This document shows positions 61,413 to 64,000 of a DNA stretch of 64,000 bases, piece by piece. The notes beneath the pieces are model-generated. The model saw only the letters and a program-made list of their open reading frames with translations. It did no database searches and was not told the origin of the DNA. The DNA lies in NCBI RefSeq assembly GCF_029953595.1, contig NZ_CP124535.1, forward strand, positions 3,703,001 through 3,767,000, given 5' to 3'. The stretch comes from Fuscovulum ytuae. GTDB taxonomy: Bacteria > Pseudomonadota > Alphaproteobacteria > Rhodobacterales > Rhodobacteraceae. Both the position numbers and the translations under genes were made by a program. Position 1 is the first letter of the stretch. Each line of letters opens with the position of its first letter.

Positions 61413-64000
61413 ATGCTGGAATTCCTTCGGGTCGGGGTGACCCTTGGCGCGCGTTTCGCGCAGCCATTCACGCGGGGCGAGATGGGGCTGACCGGAGGGG
61501 CGGCCCCCGTGCTGCGCGTGTTCAATCCGGTGCAGAATGAGATGGTGGTGGTGTCGATCGGCGGCACGGGCGCGGCGGTGACCGCGGTTGTCCCCGAGGC
61601 GCGGGTGGGGGTGGAGGTGGGAGCTATGGCGGGTAGCCTGCCCGCCGACCTGATTGCCGCCGCACGGGCCGAGGTGGGGCGGTCCTTCACCGCATATCTT
61701 GCGCCCAGCACGGCCTTGCAGGTGCAGGCGGTGGAGGTCATGGCGCTGGTGGCGGGGGGGCAGGATTGGCTGCTGGCTGCGCGCAGTGATGGCGCGGGGG
61801 TGGAGGCGTTTCGCATCGCGGCCAATGGCGCCTTGACGCGCAGCGGGGCGGTGGCGGATGCGCGCGATCTGCCACTTGCGGGTGTTTCGGCGCTGGCGGG
61901 GGCGGTGTTGGGCGGGGTGGCCTATGTCTTTGCCGCCTCGGCGCGCGAGGATGGGGTTTCGGTTCTGGCGCTGTCGCCCACGGGGACCTTGGCGCGGGTG
62001 GGGCAGATGGGGGTGGCAGAGGGGCTGCCCGTCGACACGCCGACCGCCCTGCGGGTGGTGGAGGCCTATGGGCAACACTGGTTGATCGTGGCGGCGGCGG
62101 GGACCTCTAGCCTGTCGGTGCTGCGGATCGGGCCGGGGGGCAGCCTGACCCCAGCGGATCATGTGATGGACGGGCTGGTTACGCGCTTTGACGGGGTCAC
62201 GGTCATCGAGACGGTGGCTTATGGCGGCTGGACCTTCGTCATCGCGGCGGGGGCGGATGCGGGGCTTTCGGTGTTGGCGCTGTTGCCGGGGGGGCGGCTG
62301 GTGCATCTGGCGACGCTGGCCGATCGGGGGGATGTGACGCTGGCCGACATAACCGCGCTGCGGGCGGTGGTGGTGGGCGACCAGATGCAGATCATGATCC
62401 TATCGGGGGGCGAGGCGGGGCTGACGCAGCTTGCCTTACCGCTGGCCGCTTTGGGGGCCGTGGGGGTGGCCGGGGGCGCGGGGCGGGATGTGGTGCTGGA
62501 CGGGGTGGGCGCGGATACGCTGGTCGGTGGGGCGGGGGCCGATCTGTTCATGATGCGCGCCGATGGGCAGCGAGATGTGATCGTCGATTTCGAACCGGGG
62601 GTAGATCGGATTGATCTGACAGGGTGGACCTTTTTCCGCAATTCCGGGCAGTTGACCCTGACACCGACGGCGGGCGGGCTGGTGTTGCGTTTCTGGGTCG
62701 AGGAGTTGGAGATCCGCGCGGCGGCGGGGCGCAGCCTGACGCTGGCCGATCTGCGCGGGATGGTCTTTGCCGAGATGGACCGCGCGTTGTTCGAGGCGCT
62801 GGTTGACTTGCCGCCCGATCCCGGCCCCGCGCCGGAGCCTCCTAGAGACCCGCAAAATCCGACCCCGCCCCCGGCGCCGGAGGACCCGGTGGCGCCGGAG
62901 GACCCCGGTCCGCCCACAACTGGCCCGCGTCCCATCGAGGGCGGCACGGCTGCCGATACCCTAAGGGGGGGCGTGGACAATGACCGGATCTTTGGCGGCG
63001 GTGGCGATGACAGCCTTCTGGGCGAAGCGGGGTCCGATAACCTGCTTGGTGAGGACGGTGCGGATCGTCTGGAAGGGGGGGAAGGGGCCGATACGCTGGA
63101 CGGGGGCGCGGGGAATGATGTGCTGCTTGGCGAGGTGGGGGATGACAGCCTAATCGGCGGTGCCGGGGATGATGGGCTGTTCGGGGGCGATGGTTCGGAT
63201 CGTCTGGAAGGAGGAGAGGGGGCCGATACGCTGGAAGGGGGCGCGGGGAATGATGTGCTGCTGGGCGCGGTTGGGGATGACCGGGTCTTTGGCGGTTTGG
63301 GGGATGATCTGATCGAGGGCGGTGCAGATCAGGATTCCCTTTGGGGCGGCGTGGGCCGTGATCGTCTGATCGGCGGAGATGGGAATGATTGGCTGTTGGG
63401 CGCGTCGGGTGCTGATGTTTTGGAGGGAGGGGGAGGTCGGGATGTCCTCTTTGGCGGCGACGACGCCGATATCTTGGACGGCGGAACCGGGAATGACACG
63501 CTGCATGGAGAGAGCGGGGATGACCGACTGACGGGTGGGCTGGGGAATGATCTGCTTTACGGTGGAGCGGGCACAGATCGTTTGGAAGGCGGTGAGGGCA
63601 CCGACACTTTGAACGCCGAAGCGGGAAATGACCTGCTGCTGGCCGAGGCGGGGAATGACAGGCTTTTTGGCGGAGATGGCGATGATCTGATCGATGGCGG
63701 CACAGATCAGGATTCGCTCTGGGGCGGAATTGGCCGTGATCGGTTGCTTGGCGGTGATGGAGATGACTGGCTTCTCGGAGCGTCGGGCAGTGACGTCCTA
63801 GAGGGGGGTAATGGAAGGGATGTCCTTTATGGCGGAGACGATGCCGATACCTTGGACGGCGGGGGCGGGAATGACACGCTTTACGGTGAAATGGGCAATG
63901 ACAGTCTGATCGGCGGTCTTGGATCGGATCGATTGGCGGGTGGAGACGGAGCCGACTCGCTGGATGGTGGCGTGGGTGGTGATGTGCTTCAGGGCGACGC
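61413..64000 (+). CDS. RTX-type calcium-binding secreted protein (3'-truncated by window end)
   Basis: Open to the window end, at least 862 residues, no stop seen. Residues about 60-350 hold at least four repeats of about 48 residues with a pattern like WLIVAAAGTSSLSVLRIGPG and VFAASAREDGVSVLALSP, suggesting a beta-propeller. Then a serralysin-like segment (GADTLVGGAGADLF then VIVDFEPGVDRIDLTGW), a Pro/Asp-rich linker near residues 470-505, and a long array of GGxGxDxLx nonapeptides. Such arrays fold as calcium-binding beta-rolls after type I secretion. No secretion ATPase or HlyD gene is nearby. The start at ATG 61413 has only a weak ribosome binding site. Confidence 0.85.
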   Translation, partial: MLEFLRVGVTLGARFAQPFTRGEMGLTGGAAPVLRVFNPVQNEMVVVSIGGTGAAVTAVVPEARVGVEVGAMAGSLPADLIAAARAEVGRSFTAYLAPSTALQVQAVEVMALVAGGQDWLLAARSDGAGVEAFRIAANGALTRSGAVADARDLPLAGVSALAGAVLGGVAYVFAASAREDGVSVLALSPTGTLARVGQMGVAEGLPVDTPTALRVVEAYGQHWLIVAAAGTSSLSVLRIGPGGSLTPADHVMDGLVTRFDGVTVIETVAYGGWTFVIAAGADAGLSVLALLPGGRLVHLATLADRGDVTLADITALRAVVVGDQMQIMILSGGEAGLTQLALPLAALGAVGVAGGAGRDVVLDGVGADTLVGGAGADLFMMRADGQRDVIVDFEPGVDRIDLTGWTFFRNSGQLTLTPTAGGLVLRFWVEELEIRAAAGRSLTLADLRGMVFAEMDRALFEALVDLPPDPGPAPEPPRDPQNPTPPPAPEDPVAPEDPGPPTTGPRPIEGGTAADTLRGGVDNDRIFGGGGDDSLLGEAGSDNLLGEDGADRLEGGEGADTLDGGAGNDVLLGEVGDDSLIGGAGDDGLFGGDGSDRLEGGEGADTLEGGAGNDVLLGAVGDDRVFGGLGDDLIEGGADQDSLWGGVGRDRLIGGDGNDWLLGASGADVLEGGGGRDVLFGGDDADILDGGTGNDTLHGESGDDRLTGGLGNDLLYGGAGTDRLEGGEGTDTLNAEAGNDLLLAEAGNDRLFGGDGDDLIDGGTDQDSLWGGIGRDRLLGGDGDDWLLGASGSDVLEGGNGRDVLYGGDDADTLDGGGGNDTLYGEMGNDSLIGGLGSDRLAGGDGADSLDGGVGGDVLQGD
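63198..64000 (+). repeat. Tandem 378-bp super-repeats within the RTX array
   Basis: The segment that starts GATCGTCTGGAAGG at 63198 recurs in related form at 63576, exactly 378 bp later (126 residues, 14 nonapeptides), and the next unit begins at 63954. Within each unit the same non-consensus marks recur (DQDSLWGG at 63327 and 63705, then WLLGAS and GGDDAD). A shorter related unit starts at 63063, 135 bp before the first. Confidence 0.75.

Noticed and set aside
62985-64000. CRISPR-like regular repeats
   Set aside because: The repeats are in frame, 27-bp based and encode GGxGxDxLx nonapeptides; there are no unique spacers.

Overview
The window is a high-GC stretch of alphaproteobacterial chromosome, most likely Rhodobacteraceae/Paracoccaceae. 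The grounds are gene content and order (ybgC-tolQRAB-pal-cpoB-tilS-ftsH, fhs, folD, ligase-associated helicase plus PdeM), a VPLPA-CTERM protein, and frequent GTG starts with 4-bp gene overlaps. No rRNA, convincing tRNA, insertion sequence or CRISPR array was seen.

Region 1 (1-24 kb) is accessory and catabolic. It opens with an M24 peptidase tail, a non-pyrrolysine MttB-like methyltransferase, an old-yellow-enzyme/FAD demethylase-like protein and an orphan Tat-exported family 5 solute-binding protein, which together fit quaternary-amine demethylation. A degraded rsgA copy follows. Then comes an unusual cluster with five MmgE/PrpD-family enzymes, a complete tripartite tricarboxylate transporter (TctA, TctB, TctC), a four-domain rhodanese, an SDR protein, an FCD-GntR regulator and a TauE/SafE exporter. 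A perfect inverted repeat in front of the regulator and a near copy in front of one MmgE/PrpD gene are probable operators. Next is a two-gene unit of an ApnO-like dehydrogenase and a RuBisCO-like protein behind a promoter/operator palindrome. This is where a new pathway is most likely. I infer uptake of a di- or tricarboxylate-like substrate followed by several hydration, epimerisation or decarboxylation steps, possibly releasing sulfur; the substrate is unknown.

Region 2 (24-33.7 kb) has a VPLPA-CTERM surface protein, three small predicted membrane proteins (two look paralogous), a long non-coding stretch, modBC without modA, an RND efflux pair and a serine hydrolase.

Region 3 (33.7-51 kb) is mostly housekeeping: the whole Tol-Pal envelope operon, tilS, ftsH behind a heat-shock-like promoter, a MOSC protein, fhs behind two striking palindromes, chorismate mutase, folD, a membrane LytTR regulator, and the PdeM/Lhr-type helicase pair without the ligase and exonuclease that often accompany it.

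Region 4 (51-64 kb) carries a YmdB-like phosphoesterase, two DMT exporters, an SLC13 permease, a lipoprotein, a DUF4405 protein, a YebC regulator, an atypical receiver-like protein, a small winged-helix protein with a 5' hairpin, and an argP / ACT / lysE-argO amino-acid export locus. It ends in a large secreted RTX protein that runs off the window. That protein has propeller-like repeats, a serralysin-like segment and a calcium-binding array built from a duplicated 126-residue super-repeat.
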